Shown in pieces: positions 1 to 8,706 of a stretch of DNA of 64,000 bases; position 1 is the stretch's first letter, and each line of letters begins with the position of its first letter. The translations under genes and the position numbers were made by a program. Source of the DNA: Acinetobacter calcoaceticus DSM 30006 = CIP 81.8. GTDB taxonomy: Bacteria > Pseudomonadota > Gammaproteobacteria > Pseudomonadales > Moraxellaceae. The stretch covers positions 2,132,107 through 2,196,106 of the forward strand of contig NZ_KB849780.1 of the NCBI RefSeq assembly GCF_000368965.1. Direction: 5' to 3'. Under the pieces are notes generated by a model. That model did not search any database, was not told the origin of the DNA, and worked only from the letters and a program-made list of their open reading frames with translations.

Positions 1-714
1 TTTCAACAAGCCATTTATTTCCCTGAACTGTCTAATATTCGTAACCCACGCGTATTACAGTCTCTGATTAGTTATTTAAAACAGCATCCAAATGTTGAGT
101 TTTTTGAGCACTCTGCTGTTAAAAAACTGATTCAACAGGATGATGTTATACAGGTACTACAAACCGAAGATGGTCGCAAATATACAGCAGATCATTTTGT
201 AATAACTTCGGGCGCATGGAGCCATTACTGGAACTCACAATTACAACTCGAAATTCCAGTCCAACCTGTTCAAGGTCAAATGTTGTTATTTAAAACCCCT
301 GCTCACTGGCTACCGACCATGTGTATGAATCGAGTGATGTATCTGATTCCACGTATGGATGGTCATATCGTGTGTGGGTCAAGCATGGCACATCGCGGTT
401 TCGACACTTCCACTGACGAAACAACCCAACACAATATTTTAGAAGCTTGCTTAGAAATGGTGCCTGAACTGGCCGATTTCCCGATCGTACAGCGCTGGGC
501 AGGACTCAGACCAAGTTCACCAAATGGCGTTCCCTATATTGGCAAAATGCCTGAAATGGACAACCTCTGGGCAAACTTTGGTCATTTTAGAAATGGTTTA
601 TGTATGGGTGCAGGCTCAGCACAATTGCTCCGTCAGCTTATGTTGGGTCAACCGACCTTAGTTGATGCAAAAGCATATTCACCAGAGCGCCTACAAAATA
701 AAATCTTAGCCTGA
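1..714 (+). CDS. FAD-dependent amine oxidoreductase, glycine oxidase (ThiO)-like, 5'-truncated
   Basis: The reading frame is open from the first base, so this is the C-terminal 237 residues of a longer protein whose FAD-binding N-terminus lies outside the window. The visible part has the DAO-family features of a segment ending in ITSGAWS, a substrate-domain strand PVQPVQGQMLLF, and a C-terminal RWAGLRPSSPNGVPYIG followed by a GHFRNGL segment that normally closes over the flavin. In this family such enzymes oxidise glycine or other small amines; ThiO feeds thiazole synthesis. Without the N-terminus the substrate cannot be assigned, and DadA-like relatives remain possible. Its 3' end overlaps the convergent epimerase gene by 9 bp. 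Confidence 0.75.
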   Translation, partial: FQQAIYFPELSNIRNPRVLQSLISYLKQHPNVEFFEHSAVKKLIQQDDVIQVLQTEDGRKYTADHFVITSGAWSHYWNSQLQLEIPVQPVQGQMLLFKTPAHWLPTMCMNRVMYLIPRMDGHIVCGSSMAHRGFDTSTDETTQHNILEACLEMVPELADFPIVQRWAGLRPSSPNGVPYIGKMPEMDNLWANFGHFRNGLCMGAGSAQLLRQLMLGQPTLVDAKAYSPERLQNKILA

Positions 715-1611
715 CGCGAGTACATTCTCTAAAGCCATTTTTAATTGAGGATAAGCAAACTCAAATCCTTCAGCTTGTAAGGCAGCAGGTTTAACGTATT
801 GCCCATTTAAGATCAATTGCGATTGTTCCCCCAACAAACAGCGAAAAACCGTGCTTGGTGCCGACAACAGCGGTTTCTTATTCAAAACCTTGGCAGCTTG
901 TTCAACAAATACCTTTTGAGTCACATTTTCTGGTGCCACTACATTATGAATTTGAGCTGACTGAGGGTGGTTAAATATAAACTCGATTGCGTTTAACACA
1001 TCTTCAATGTGTACCCAAACCACAGGCTGAAGACCGTGGCCAATTTGACCGACTAAATTGAGTCGAATAGGAAGCAACATTTTAGGCAAGATTCCACCGC
1101 CCTGCCCAAACACTACGCCTAAACGAATAATTTTAGTATTTTGCTGAGTATCTACTAAAGCTGCATGTTCCCACTCTTGGCAAAGCTGAGACATAAAAAT
1201 AGGCTGTGGTGAACTTTGTTCGGTGCACACCTCTGCCCACTTTTCTTCAACATCTATACCGTAATAGCCAATGGCCGAGCCAGACACAATCACTTCGGGA
1301 AAAATTTCAGATTGCTTGAGCCACGCATATAACTTTCGTGTCGTGTTTACTCGGCTTTCAATGAGTTGTTTTTTACGTGACTCGGTCCAGCGTTTCTCGC
1401 CAATATTTGCACCTGCCAAATTCACGACATAATCAATTTGGCGGGTCGAAATATCTTCAATTTTTTGTACCCACTGTAAAGTAGGCTGGTCAGATTTCTT
1501 CCCAGCCTGCCGCGTAACAGCAATCACGTTATAATTTCTTTGCAGCAGGAACTTAATTAAATGAGTTCCTATAAAGCCACTAGCACCCGTAATTAATACA
1601 TTCTTATTCAT
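706..1611 (-). CDS. TIGR01777-family NAD-dependent epimerase (SDR, YfcH-like)
   Basis: The 301-residue protein starts with a Rossmann fold whose GxxGxxG motif is GASGFIG at residues 9-15. It follows the layout of the extended SDR family TIGR01777 (E. coli YfcH), including the NLAGANIGEKRWT and GSAIGYYG segments and the DUF1731-type C-terminal region that begins near VFRCLLGEQ. Members are predicted nucleotide-sugar epimerases, but the physiological substrate is unknown. The start is supported by a purine-rich GGAGG-like stretch (rc of tttcctcc) just upstream. It is convergent with the flavoprotein gene and overlaps its end by 9 bp. Confidence 0.85.
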   Translation of the reverse strand: MNKNVLITGASGFIGTHLIKFLLQRNYNVIAVTRQAGKKSDQPTLQWVQKIEDISTRQIDYVVNLAGANIGEKRWTESRKKQLIESRVNTTRKLYAWLKQSEIFPEVIVSGSAIGYYGIDVEEKWAEVCTEQSSPQPIFMSQLCQEWEHAALVDTQQNTKIIRLGVVFGQGGGILPKMLLPIRLNLVGQIGHGLQPVVWVHIEDVLNAIEFIFNHPQSAQIHNVVAPENVTQKVFVEQAAKVLNKKPLLSAPSTVFRCLLGEQSQLILNGQYVKPAALQAEGFEFAYPQLKMALENVLASG

Positions 1612-1697
1612 ATTTCCTCCAAAACCGAGGACACAAGTTTTAGTTAATTATATAAGAATCATTTATATTTAATCGTAGCGGTTTCTGTAGTGATCTA

Positions 1698-2150
1698 TTA
1701 CACATTAAACATTTTGCTTGCCATTCGCTGTGCTTGTTTCCCATAAAACCAATAGGTAATCAAATAAAGCGGGATCGCTAACATTAAAAGCATAATGAGC
1801 ATAATGCTTAAAAACTGAGCCTGTTTCAGGTAAAGCATAAAGTTCTGCAAAATATCAGGATCTTTTCTGGCAAATAAAAATAGGCCGAATAAAACACCAC
1901 ACAAGTTATAGCCCCAAAAAATCAGGGTAAAACCTAAAGTAAATTTCTTTTTTTCTTGTACAGTCGGTGCACGGCGTTCTTTCTTTAAAAATTTAAACAG
2001 GACAAAAATCATTGCGCCTAAATATGGAACGGCTGTTAAAATACCACCTACACTCGCTGGTAATAGTGCTGCAACCACACCTACAATTAAGGTGAGTCCT
2101 ATGCATAAAGCAAAAAACCAGAGAAAGTAAGAGCGTAATTTGGTCATCAT
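1698..2150 (-). CDS. ABZJ_00895-like small integral membrane protein
   Basis: This is a 150-residue, strongly hydrophobic protein with about four membrane segments: roughly residues 7-30, 38-52, 73-95 and 112-135. The short loops between them are basic (KFLKKERR, KKKF). I recognise it as resembling the ABZJ_00895 family of Acinetobacter membrane proteins, whose function is unknown. Two consecutive ATG codons are possible starts; an AGG sits close upstream of both. It stands alone between the epimerase gene and a long intergenic region. Confidence 0.7.
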   Translation of the reverse strand: MMTKLRSYFLWFFALCIGLTLIVGVVAALLPASVGGILTAVPYLGAMIFVLFKFLKKERRAPTVQEKKKFTLGFTLIFWGYNLCGVLFGLFLFARKDPDILQNFMLYLKQAQFLSIMLIMLLMLAIPLYLITYWFYGKQAQRMASKMFNV

Positions 2151-2248
2151 TTTGCCTAATTTATGGGTTCAAAAAATAATTATAAATTTTTTTCGATTTT
2201 TTTTCATTTTTCTGTCAACCAATCCGAATCTCTTGACGTTATATAGGG

Positions 2249-2420
2249 TAATAAGGTCGCAGCAACCGAATACTTCCTTTGCACGGCATCCGCAAAATTG
2301 TATCGGTGACCTTTCATTACGACTCTTTTCTTCCTTCAGATTAGGTTTTGTTAGCAGCCGAAACCCTTGATGAAGTTTTTGACCGACGATTCTCTCATCA
2401 CTCGAATCGTCGGTTTTTAT
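2249..2420 (+). ncRNA. Candidate structured small RNA or leader RNA
   Basis: Three hairpins follow one another on the plus strand. The first has AAGGTC (2253-2258) pairing with GACCTT (2308-2313), continued by ACCGAATAC (2265-2273) with GTATCGGT (2300-2307, one bulge) and TTTGC (2278-2282) with GCAAA (2292-2296). The second pairs GGTTTTG (2344-2350) with CGAAACC (2359-2365). The third is an intrinsic terminator. A TTGACG box lies at 2233-2238 and TATATAGGG at 2240-2248, but their spacing is not that of a normal sigma70 promoter, so the 5' end is uncertain. It does not match the layouts I know for 6S, SRP or tmRNA. It could instead be a cis-acting leader of the VOC gene. Confidence 0.5.
2382..2420 (+). 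terminator. Intrinsic terminator of the small-RNA candidate
   Basis: ACCGACGATTC (2382-2392) pairs with GAATCGTCGGT (2404-2414), leaving an 11-base loop, and runs directly into a T-rich tail. Confidence 0.85.
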
Positions 2421-2527
2421 TTTCTGGCACTTTCATTTATTTTACGCTCAGCATACACAATAGTTGTTTCATGGTCATAAAGGCTATGCGTATACTTTTT
2501 ACACCATAAAAATATGTTTTACATAAT

Positions 2528-2905
2528 ATGAACAACATTGCCTATTTTGAAATCCAGTCTTCAAACCCTGCCCGCGATGCGCAGTTTTATCAAGCTGTGT
2601 TCGGCTGGCAATTTAAATTAGATGAAAGTTTACCAATTGAATATTACCGTATAGAAACACCCTCAATTATGGGTGGGCTATTAAAACGCCCAGCTCAAAC
2701 GCCTCCGATGGAATATGGCACCAATGCATTTACCTGCTCCATTCAAGTCGAAAACTTTGATGAAATTGCCGCAAAAATTTTAGCGCAAGGTGGCATTGTG
2801 GCAATGGATAAATTCGCCATTCCCGGTCGTGCTTGGCATGGTTACTTTGTCGATTTAGACCATAACGTTTTTGGTATTTTTCAAGTTGATGAAAATGCTG
2901 CTTAA
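2528..2905 (+). CDS. VOC superfamily (glyoxalase/bleomycin-resistance fold) protein
   Basis: The 125-residue protein has the two beta-alpha-beta-beta-beta halves of the vicinal oxygen chelate fold. The first runs from NNIAYFEIQSSNPARDAQFYQAVFGWQF and the second from CSIQVENFDEIAAKILAQGG to a final VDLDHNVFGIFQV, where an acidic residue and aromatic residues sit as in the family. Members of this short group bind a metal and act on small molecules, but the substrate is not predictable. No clear Shine-Dalgarno sequence precedes the ATG. The gene follows the small-RNA candidate and its terminator. Confidence 0.8.
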   Translation: MNNIAYFEIQSSNPARDAQFYQAVFGWQFKLDESLPIEYYRIETPSIMGGLLKRPAQTPPMEYGTNAFTCSIQVENFDEIAAKILAQGGIVAMDKFAIPGRAWHGYFVDLDHNVFGIFQVDENAA

Positions 2906-2939
2906 AGATCTTATTTAACAAATTTATTCGTTTTTAATT

Positions 2940-2972
2940 GATAGCCACCGCCTTTTTATCGGTGGCTATTTA
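2940..2972. terminator. Bidirectional intrinsic terminator
   Basis: ATAGCCACCG (2941-2950) pairs with CGGTGGCTAT (2960-2969) around a T-rich loop. It lies between the convergent VOC and OsmC genes and could serve both. Confidence 0.75.
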
Positions 2973-2976
2973 CTAT

Positions 2977-3453
2977 TTATTCTTCGGCAAAGCTAAAACT
3001 GGCTTCACATGTAATTGGGAAATTCACCGAACTGGCAATCATACATTCGTGATGCGCTTCTTCATGCAATTTTGCAGCAAGCTCTTGATCGGCACCTTTT
3101 TCTAAAACAACTTCTGGTCTTAAAGTAATTTGAGTAAAGTGACCGCGTTTAACTGGATCTGCATCCTCCATAAAGCCAAGTGCTTTGTCGATGTAACTCA
3201 CAACGTGAATATGATTGACTGCACATAGGTGCAAGTACCAAAGCTTATGACAAGCTGAAGCTGATGCAACTAATAAATCTTCTGGGTTCCATCTGGTGAC
3301 ATCACCTAAATAAGCTGGGTCTGATGAACCTTGAATAGTGGCTTTTTGTGGATGTTGAATACTGAAATCGCGCTTATATGAACGATAAGATGAGGTGCCT
3401 GTACCTGTATTGCCTTCCCACTGTATTTTCACTTCGTATTTATGAATGGTCAT
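2977..3453 (-). CDS. OsmC family protein
   Basis: The 158-residue protein has the OsmC/Ohr fold signature: NPEDLLVASASACHKLWYLHLC, with one of the two redox-type cysteines, and a later HHECMIASSV segment with the second. OsmC proteins reduce organic hydroperoxides at a pair of active-site cysteines, and both are present here (in CHKL and ECMI). The start is placed at MTIHKYEVK because it aligns with the family start; a longer frame adds 13 residues with no family resemblance. It is monocistronic and convergent with the VOC gene. Confidence 0.85.
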   Translation of the reverse strand: MTIHKYEVKIQWEGNTGTGTSSYRSYKRDFSIQHPQKATIQGSSDPAYLGDVTRWNPEDLLVASASACHKLWYLHLCAVNHIHVVSYIDKALGFMEDADPVKRGHFTQITLRPEVVLEKGADQELAAKLHEEAHHECMIASSVNFPITCEASFSFAEE

Positions 3454-3563
3454 TTTGTTCTCAAAGTTCATTGTTTGAATTGATAGTAACAAAGCAAAGT
3501 TTAAAGTGACAAAACTAATTCAGATTTCAGCTTAGGCTTAAATATCGAGCACTTTAAAATGTC

Positions 3564-3591
3564 TTGATAAAATCTCCTGCCAATTTATGCT
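3564..3591 (+). promoter_or_regulatory. Candidate sigma70 promoter of sbcDC
   Basis: TTGATA (3564-3569) and TATGCT (3586-3591) are separated by 16 bp and lie about 27 bp upstream of the sbcD start. This is a pattern match only. Confidence 0.4.
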
Positions 3592-3617
3592 AACGTATCT
3601 GTGTTTATCTTGGCTTG

Positions 3618-4886
3618 ATGTCTGTTTCTATGTCCGTACATTTTCTACATACTTCTGACTGGCATTTGGGGCAGTTTTTTTATAATCATTCACGGCACTA
3701 CGAACACCAACAATTTTTAAGTTGGTTACTCACTCAAATTAAAGAAAAACAACCGCATGCCCTGCTCATTGCCGGCGATATTTTTGATGTGATTAATCCG
3801 GGTTCACAAGCACAAAAACAACTCTACCAATTTTTAGCAGATGCACATCGCCTTGCACCGCACATGCAAACGCTTATGATTGCAGGTAATCATGACTCAG
3901 GCTACCGTATTGAACAGGTCGAACCACTTTTAGAAAAATACAATGCAAAAACCGTGGGCGTGGTTCGATGGAACGAAGATAAAACTCTAGATCTCGATCG
4001 TCTGCTTTTACCTATTTATAATCAAAATCAAGAAATTGTGGCGTGGTGCCTTGCCCTACCTTTTTTACGTTCGGCAGAAATTACGGGCTTTAATGAACAT
4101 ACCACCAATAGCAAAAATGCGATTGCCTATTTGCATGAACAACTGATTTCTGAAGCTAAACGTCGTAAAACACCAGACCAAGCGCTTATTTTGATGTCGC
4201 ATGCTCACATGCAAGGTGGAGAAACATCCGACTCTGAACGCCCAATTATTATTGGTAATGAAGAGGCGCTTTCAACGACTTTATTTGAAGATGCAATTGA
4301 TTACGTGGCTTTAGGGCATTTGCATAAACCACAAAAAGTGGGTCAGCCACACATTCGTTATAGCGGCTCACCTATTCCACTTTCTTTTAGTGAAATTAAC
4401 TATAAGCACCAAGTGGTTGAGGTCAAAATTGACCCAGCTCAAGAGACAGACAACCGTTTGCAGTTTGAAGCTGTTGAAATTCCGCGTTGTATCCAATTAC
4501 ATCGCATTCGTGGTGAGTTAAACGAAGTGCTGCAACAACTCAAAGCTTTACCACACGGCGTGATTGAAAATATTGACCATCGTGAATATGTCGATATTGA
4601 ATATTATAGTTTAACGCCCCCACAGCCTAATTTACGCCAAAAGTTTGAAGCTGCATTGCCACCTGACCGCTATCGTTTAGTGCGTATTTCACGTCAATAT
4701 GTGAGCCAAGATGCTTCGGACACAGATACCTCTCAGCAAATTGCACTTGAACCACCCACACCAGAAAAACTCTTTCAAAATATCTGGGAAAAACAAGGTT
4801 ACAGTGCCGATGATGCGGTCTTAAAAGATTTTCTGAGTCTGGTACAAGAAGCACAAAAAAATCTTGAAAATGATGCAACCCCTTAA
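3618..4886 (+). CDS. sbcD: Exonuclease subunit SbcD
   Basis: This is the Mre11-like nuclease subunit of the SbcCD complex, which trims DNA hairpins and protein-blocked ends at the replication fork. The calcineurin-like phosphoesterase motifs occur in order: SDWHLGQ near residue 14, GDIFD, GNHDSGYR, SHAHMQGG and GHLHKPQ, which together supply the two-metal site. The product is 422 residues, normal for SbcD. The upstream TTG is discounted in favour of the ATG at 3618; an in-frame ATG at 3630 is also possible and no Shine-Dalgarno sequence decides between them. sbcC follows after 9 bp, so the two are co-transcribed. Confidence 0.95.
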   Translation: MSVSMSVHFLHTSDWHLGQFFYNHSRHYEHQQFLSWLLTQIKEKQPHALLIAGDIFDVINPGSQAQKQLYQFLADAHRLAPHMQTLMIAGNHDSGYRIEQVEPLLEKYNAKTVGVVRWNEDKTLDLDRLLLPIYNQNQEIVAWCLALPFLRSAEITGFNEHTTNSKNAIAYLHEQLISEAKRRKTPDQALILMSHAHMQGGETSDSERPIIIGNEEALSTTLFEDAIDYVALGHLHKPQKVGQPHIRYSGSPIPLSFSEINYKHQVVEVKIDPAQETDNRLQFEAVEIPRCIQLHRIRGELNEVLQQLKALPHGVIENIDHREYVDIEYYSLTPPQPNLRQKFEAALPPDRYRLVRISRQYVSQDASDTDTSQQIALEPPTPEKLFQNIWEKQGYSADDAVLKDFLSLVQEAQKNLENDATP

Positions 4887-4895
4887 GGACATGTC

Positions 4896-7800
4896 ATGAA
4901 AATTTTATCTATTCGTATAAAAAATCTGGCATCTCTTTCTGACGAGCACTTTATTGATTTTGAAAGCGCACCTCTAGCTCACGCAGGCTTAATTGCTATT
5001 GTGGGAAAAACTGGTGCTGGTAAATCGACCATTTTAGATGCGATGTGTCTGGCCCTGTTTAATCGCGTCCCTCGCCTTAAAGACAGCGATGGCAAATTAA
5101 AAGATGTTGATGGTTCCGAGTTACTCACCAATTCACCTTTAACTGTATTACGCCGTGGTACGGGACATGGTTTTGCTGAGCTTTGCTTTATTGCTCAAGA
5201 TCAAAAACGCTATTTAGCACGCTGGGAAATTAAGCGGGCACGTGAAAATCCGAATGGTAAATTACAAAGCGTGCAACGCCACTTAAAATGCCTGACCGAT
5301 GGTGTGGTGCTTGCCGACAAAGCCAAAGCAGTGGATGAAAAAGTTAAACAAATTACCCAGCTTTCATTTGAACAATTTACCCGTGCTGTTTTACTTGCCC
5401 AGTCAGAAGTGACCGCATTTTTAAAAGCACGAGACAGCGAACGAGGTGAACTACTTGAGTACCTGACAAACTCCAGCATTTTCGCCAAAATTGGTGAGTT
5501 GGCTTTTCGTAAAACAGCAGATATTGCCAAACAGCGTAAACAGCTTGAAGAGTTTTTAGGTCATATTGAGATTTTATCTGATGAAGAAATCGCAGCATTT
5601 ACCGAACAATATCAGCAAGCTCAAGAGAACTATCAAAAATTAGAACAACAAAAAAATGTGTTGGATAAACAACAACAATGGTTTGAACGCAAAGCCAAAC
5701 TTGAACTTGAGGTTCAAGCTAAACAGCAACAGTTTCAAACCCAGCAAAACCATCATCAGCAACTTGCGGGTGAACGTGAGCAATTAAAACGACTAGAAGT
5801 TTTCTCTGAAATACGCCCACAGGTCTTTCAGCAGACGCAAAATTTACAAACCTTGCAACAACTTGAGCCGCAAATTCAGCAAGCTCAAATTAAGTTTAAT
5901 GATTTGGTACAAATTTTTGAAACTGGACAAAAACAATATCAATCAGCAGAGCAAGAGCTCAAAAAAATGCTCGATTTTGAGCAACAGCATCAATCTGCTT
6001 TAAATCAGGTTCGACAGTCCATTCAAGAGCGAACATTTATTGCCGATGAATATAAAAAGTGCAAAGAAAAAAGAAATGTTCTAGAGCAGAAACGCAGCCC
6101 GTTGCAACAACAGCAAAACACGGTTCAACAACAGATTGAGCAGCTTCAACAAAATCAGGCACATCTACAACAACAGCTTACTCAGACTGGGCAATATGCT
6201 GTATTAGATAAAGGCCTTTCAGCGCATTTGCATCAACTCGGGCAATTTATTCAAAACTACGAAGCGATTGAACAACAGCTTGGAAACCCTACTCTAGCTC
6301 GTCAAAAGCTATCGGAAGCTAAAAGTGAACTTGAACAACTGACGACTTCGGTGGGGACAGTTGAACAGATTGAGGTAAAACTTGAGCAACAGCGTAAAGA
6401 TAAAGAACAAAAGCTTGCTCAAATTACTCAGCTAGACCTCATTCAACAAAAAATTAAAATTTATCATGAGCTATATGCTGAGCTTCAGCAATTCACCGAA
6501 AAACATACTCAAACCTCCGCTCAAGAACAGCAGCTTAAAACCGTTTGCCAGTTAGCTGAGCAAGACTACCAAACAGCAAAAATAGAGCGTGAAAAATTAC
6601 AGCACATCTTGCAACAGCAACGTTTATTACATACTGAAAATATTGAACAGTTAAGAGCCGATCTTAAAGAAGGCGAAGCTTGTTTAGTCTGTGGCAGCAC
6701 GCATCACCCCTACCGTATTGATGACAGCACAGTTTCCAAGGCCTTATTCGACTTGCAGCAACAACAAGAACAGCAAGCATTAACCCTAGAGCAAACTAAA
6801 TTTAACGCGTGGCAAAGCAAACAGCAGACACTTACCCAGTGTCGTGCCGAGCTCGAACAAGTTCAAAAATATTTATCTCAACTTAATGCAAAACAAGCAA
6901 ACTTGCAGCAAGATCTTGTTCAGCAATTAAGTCTCAACCAATTGCAAATTGATCTTGCTCAACCTCCAGAACAAATCTTACAAACACTTAACGAGCTTAG
7001 ACAAGCCGCACAAACTTCAATAAGTTCATTTGACTCAGAAAACTTGCGTTTAACCCAAGCGATTAAGCAGCAGAACCAGTTGCTTCAACATGTTCAGCGT
7101 AGTGAAAGCTTGCTCAATACGGCACAGCAATGGCAACAGCAAGTTCAGCATATTGTTCAGTGCTTATCTGAATCCGAGCAGCACGCATGGCAGCAGTCGA
7201 GTAGCCAAACAGCTAAGCAGACTTGGTCAATTCTCGACGCACGTGCTAAGCAACTTGAACAACAAGAACAGCTTTCTCAGCGTTTCGAACAGCAACAACA
7301 AGAACTTAAAATGATGGCTGCCAACCTTGAGCAAATGACCAAACAAATTAATGAGATCGACCAAAATCTCAAAGAGATTACGCTCAAAGGTCAACAAAAT
7401 AATGAAAAAGCGGTATCGCTCATTCAGCAAATGATAGGCCTTTCTGACCTTAAGCCTCATGATTGGTTAATTGAGCATGATGCCAAACGTCAGCATCAAC
7501 AAACGGCTTATCATGCGTCTAAACAACGCTTTGAACAGACCAGACAGCACTTCGAGCAACAAAAGCAGGCGCTAGATCAGCTCAAGCATCAACACCAACA
7601 CACCGAGCAACATCAACAACAGATTAATGCGCAAATTCAAAACTGGTTAAATGAGCGTTCTGATTTTCAGGCGCAGGACTTTACGGCGCTCATACAGATT
7701 AATTCAGCACAAGAGCAAGAGATCCGTAACCGCCTTAATCAGGCAGAACGTCTACTCAGTGAGAGCTCTTCTGCGCTTAAAACTATGCAAGAGCAATTAA

Positions 7801-8492
7801 CCGATCACTTACAAACTCAACCAGATATTGAATTTGAAAAGCTTCTGAACTTAATTCAAGACAATATTGCAGAGCTTAAAGCCCAACTGGAAGTTCGTGA
7901 TCAGCTGAAACTGAAGTTAGAGCTGCACCAGCAAAACCTTGCGAAACAGCAACAATACGCCCAGCAAATTCAAAACATTCAGCAAGAAGAACATCGCTGG
8001 AGCAAAATTTCAGGTCTGATTGGTGATGCCAAAGGCAAAGAGTTCCGTGACTATGCCCAGCAATATCATCTGGATATTTTAGTGGAACATGCGAATCAGC
8101 AACTGGCGATGCTTTCTCAACGCTATACATTAAAACGACTTGACCAATCTTTAAGTCTGGCCATTATCGACCACGATATGGACGGAGAAATGCGTTCGGT
8201 TTCGTCTTTATCTGGCGGTGAATCCTTCTTAACAGCCCTCGCCTTATCTTTAGCCATTGCCAATATGGCTTCAGGCTCAATGAAAATTGAATCTCTGTTT
8301 ATTGATGAAGGTTTTGGAACCTTAGATGCATCTTCCTTGCACATGGTGATGAATGCTTTAGATCAATTACAAAATCAGGGTCGTCAGGTTGTTCTCATCT
8401 CACACATTCAAGAAATGCATGAACGTATTCCTGTACAAATTCAAGTGAAACCACTTGGTGCTGGCGCAAGTACCATCGAGGTCATTGGTTAA
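4896..8492 (+). CDS. sbcC: Exonuclease subunit SbcC (SMC-like ATPase)
   Basis: This is the Rad50-like ATPase partner of SbcD. Walker A is GKTGAGKST at residues 37-45. Two very long glutamine- and glutamate-rich coiled coils flank a zinc hook, CLVCG, near residues 596-600. The C-terminal head has the ABC signature SLSGGESF near residue 1104 and Walker B LFIDEGFGTLD near 1134. At 1198 residues it is slightly longer than the E. coli protein, the extra length being coiled coil. ATP binding opens the complex and admits DNA to SbcD. A strong terminator follows 9 bp after the stop. Confidence 0.95.
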   Translation: MKILSIRIKNLASLSDEHFIDFESAPLAHAGLIAIVGKTGAGKSTILDAMCLALFNRVPRLKDSDGKLKDVDGSELLTNSPLTVLRRGTGHGFAELCFIAQDQKRYLARWEIKRARENPNGKLQSVQRHLKCLTDGVVLADKAKAVDEKVKQITQLSFEQFTRAVLLAQSEVTAFLKARDSERGELLEYLTNSSIFAKIGELAFRKTADIAKQRKQLEEFLGHIEILSDEEIAAFTEQYQQAQENYQKLEQQKNVLDKQQQWFERKAKLELEVQAKQQQFQTQQNHHQQLAGEREQLKRLEVFSEIRPQVFQQTQNLQTLQQLEPQIQQAQIKFNDLVQIFETGQKQYQSAEQELKKMLDFEQQHQSALNQVRQSIQERTFIADEYKKCKEKRNVLEQKRSPLQQQQNTVQQQIEQLQQNQAHLQQQLTQTGQYAVLDKGLSAHLHQLGQFIQNYEAIEQQLGNPTLARQKLSEAKSELEQLTTSVGTVEQIEVKLEQQRKDKEQKLAQITQLDLIQQKIKIYHELYAELQQFTEKHTQTSAQEQQLKTVCQLAEQDYQTAKIEREKLQHILQQQRLLHTENIEQLRADLKEGEACLVCGSTHHPYRIDDSTVSKALFDLQQQQEQQALTLEQTKFNAWQSKQQTLTQCRAELEQVQKYLSQLNAKQANLQQDLVQQLSLNQLQIDLAQPPEQILQTLNELRQAAQTSISSFDSENLRLTQAIKQQNQLLQHVQRSESLLNTAQQWQQQVQHIVQCLSESEQHAWQQSSSQTAKQTWSILDARAKQLEQQEQLSQRFEQQQQELKMMAANLEQMTKQINEIDQNLKEITLKGQQNNEKAVSLIQQMIGLSDLKPHDWLIEHDAKRQHQQTAYHASKQRFEQTRQHFEQQKQALDQLKHQHQHTEQHQQQINAQIQNWLNERSDFQAQDFTALIQINSAQEQEIRNRLNQAERLLSESSSALKTMQEQLTDHLQTQPDIEFEKLLNLIQDNIAELKAQLEVRDQLKLKLELHQQNLAKQQQYAQQIQNIQQEEHRWSKISGLIGDAKGKEFRDYAQQYHLDILVEHANQQLAMLSQRYTLKRLDQSLSLAIIDHDMDGEMRSVSSLSGGESFLTALALSLAIANMASGSMKIESLFIDEGFGTLDASSLHMVMNALDQLQNQGRQVVLISHIQEMHERIPVQIQVKPLGAGASTIEVIG

Positions 8493-8500
8493 AACTAAAA

Positions 8501-8528
8501 AGCCCCGACATCCTGTCGGGGCTTTTTT
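8501..8528 (+). terminator. Intrinsic terminator of sbcDC
   Basis: AGCCCCGACA (8501-8510) pairs with TGTCGGGGCT (8514-8523) around a three-base loop, followed by six T. Confidence 0.9.
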
Positions 8529-8655
8529 AGAATCTGCGTTGGTATAACTCCTGTCGTACCTGTATGCATCCATTCATCACTGTTTATTGTTATTCTTAGA
8601 AACATCCTGTCTCCTGATGAATTCATAATAAGTGAAAACCACTTCCCGCCATAGC

Positions 8656-8706
8656 CGCAAAAGGACGCAATGAACGTACGAAATAGCGTACATCAACCCT
8701 TTTGCG
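8656..8706. repeat. Nested inverted repeat over the end of yggS
   Basis: An outer pair CGCAAAAGG (8656-8664) and CCTTTTGCG (8698-8706) encloses an inner pair GTACG (8676-8680) and CGTAC (8687-8691). It covers the yggS stop codon and has no T tail on the minus strand, so it is not a standard terminator. It may be a REP-like element or an mRNA 3'-end stabiliser. The rest of the 8530-8655 spacer shows nothing else I can name. Confidence 0.5.

Larger units (their letters stand above)
2151..2527. other. 377-bp intergenic region holding a small-RNA candidate
   Basis: No credible protein gene lies here; the 76-codon frame on the plus strand has no family resemblance and runs through RNA-like inverted repeats. 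The left third is T-rich and probably carries the promoter of the minus-strand membrane protein. Bases 2249-2420 form consecutive hairpins ending in a terminator and are listed separately. Bases 2421-2527 are AT-rich and should contain the promoter of the downstream VOC gene. Confidence 0.6.

Noticed and set aside
2140..2370. 76-codon plus-strand frame
   Set aside because: It runs through RNA-like inverted repeats, has no ribosome-binding site and no protein-family resemblance.
5210..5598. Minus-strand frames inside sbcC
   Set aside because: They are shadows of sbcC, which has complete family motifs and normal codon use across the region.
8676..8691. dif-like recombination site
   Set aside because: The GTACG/CGTAC palindrome does not match XerC/XerD half-sites, and FtsK being in the same window is not evidence for dif here.
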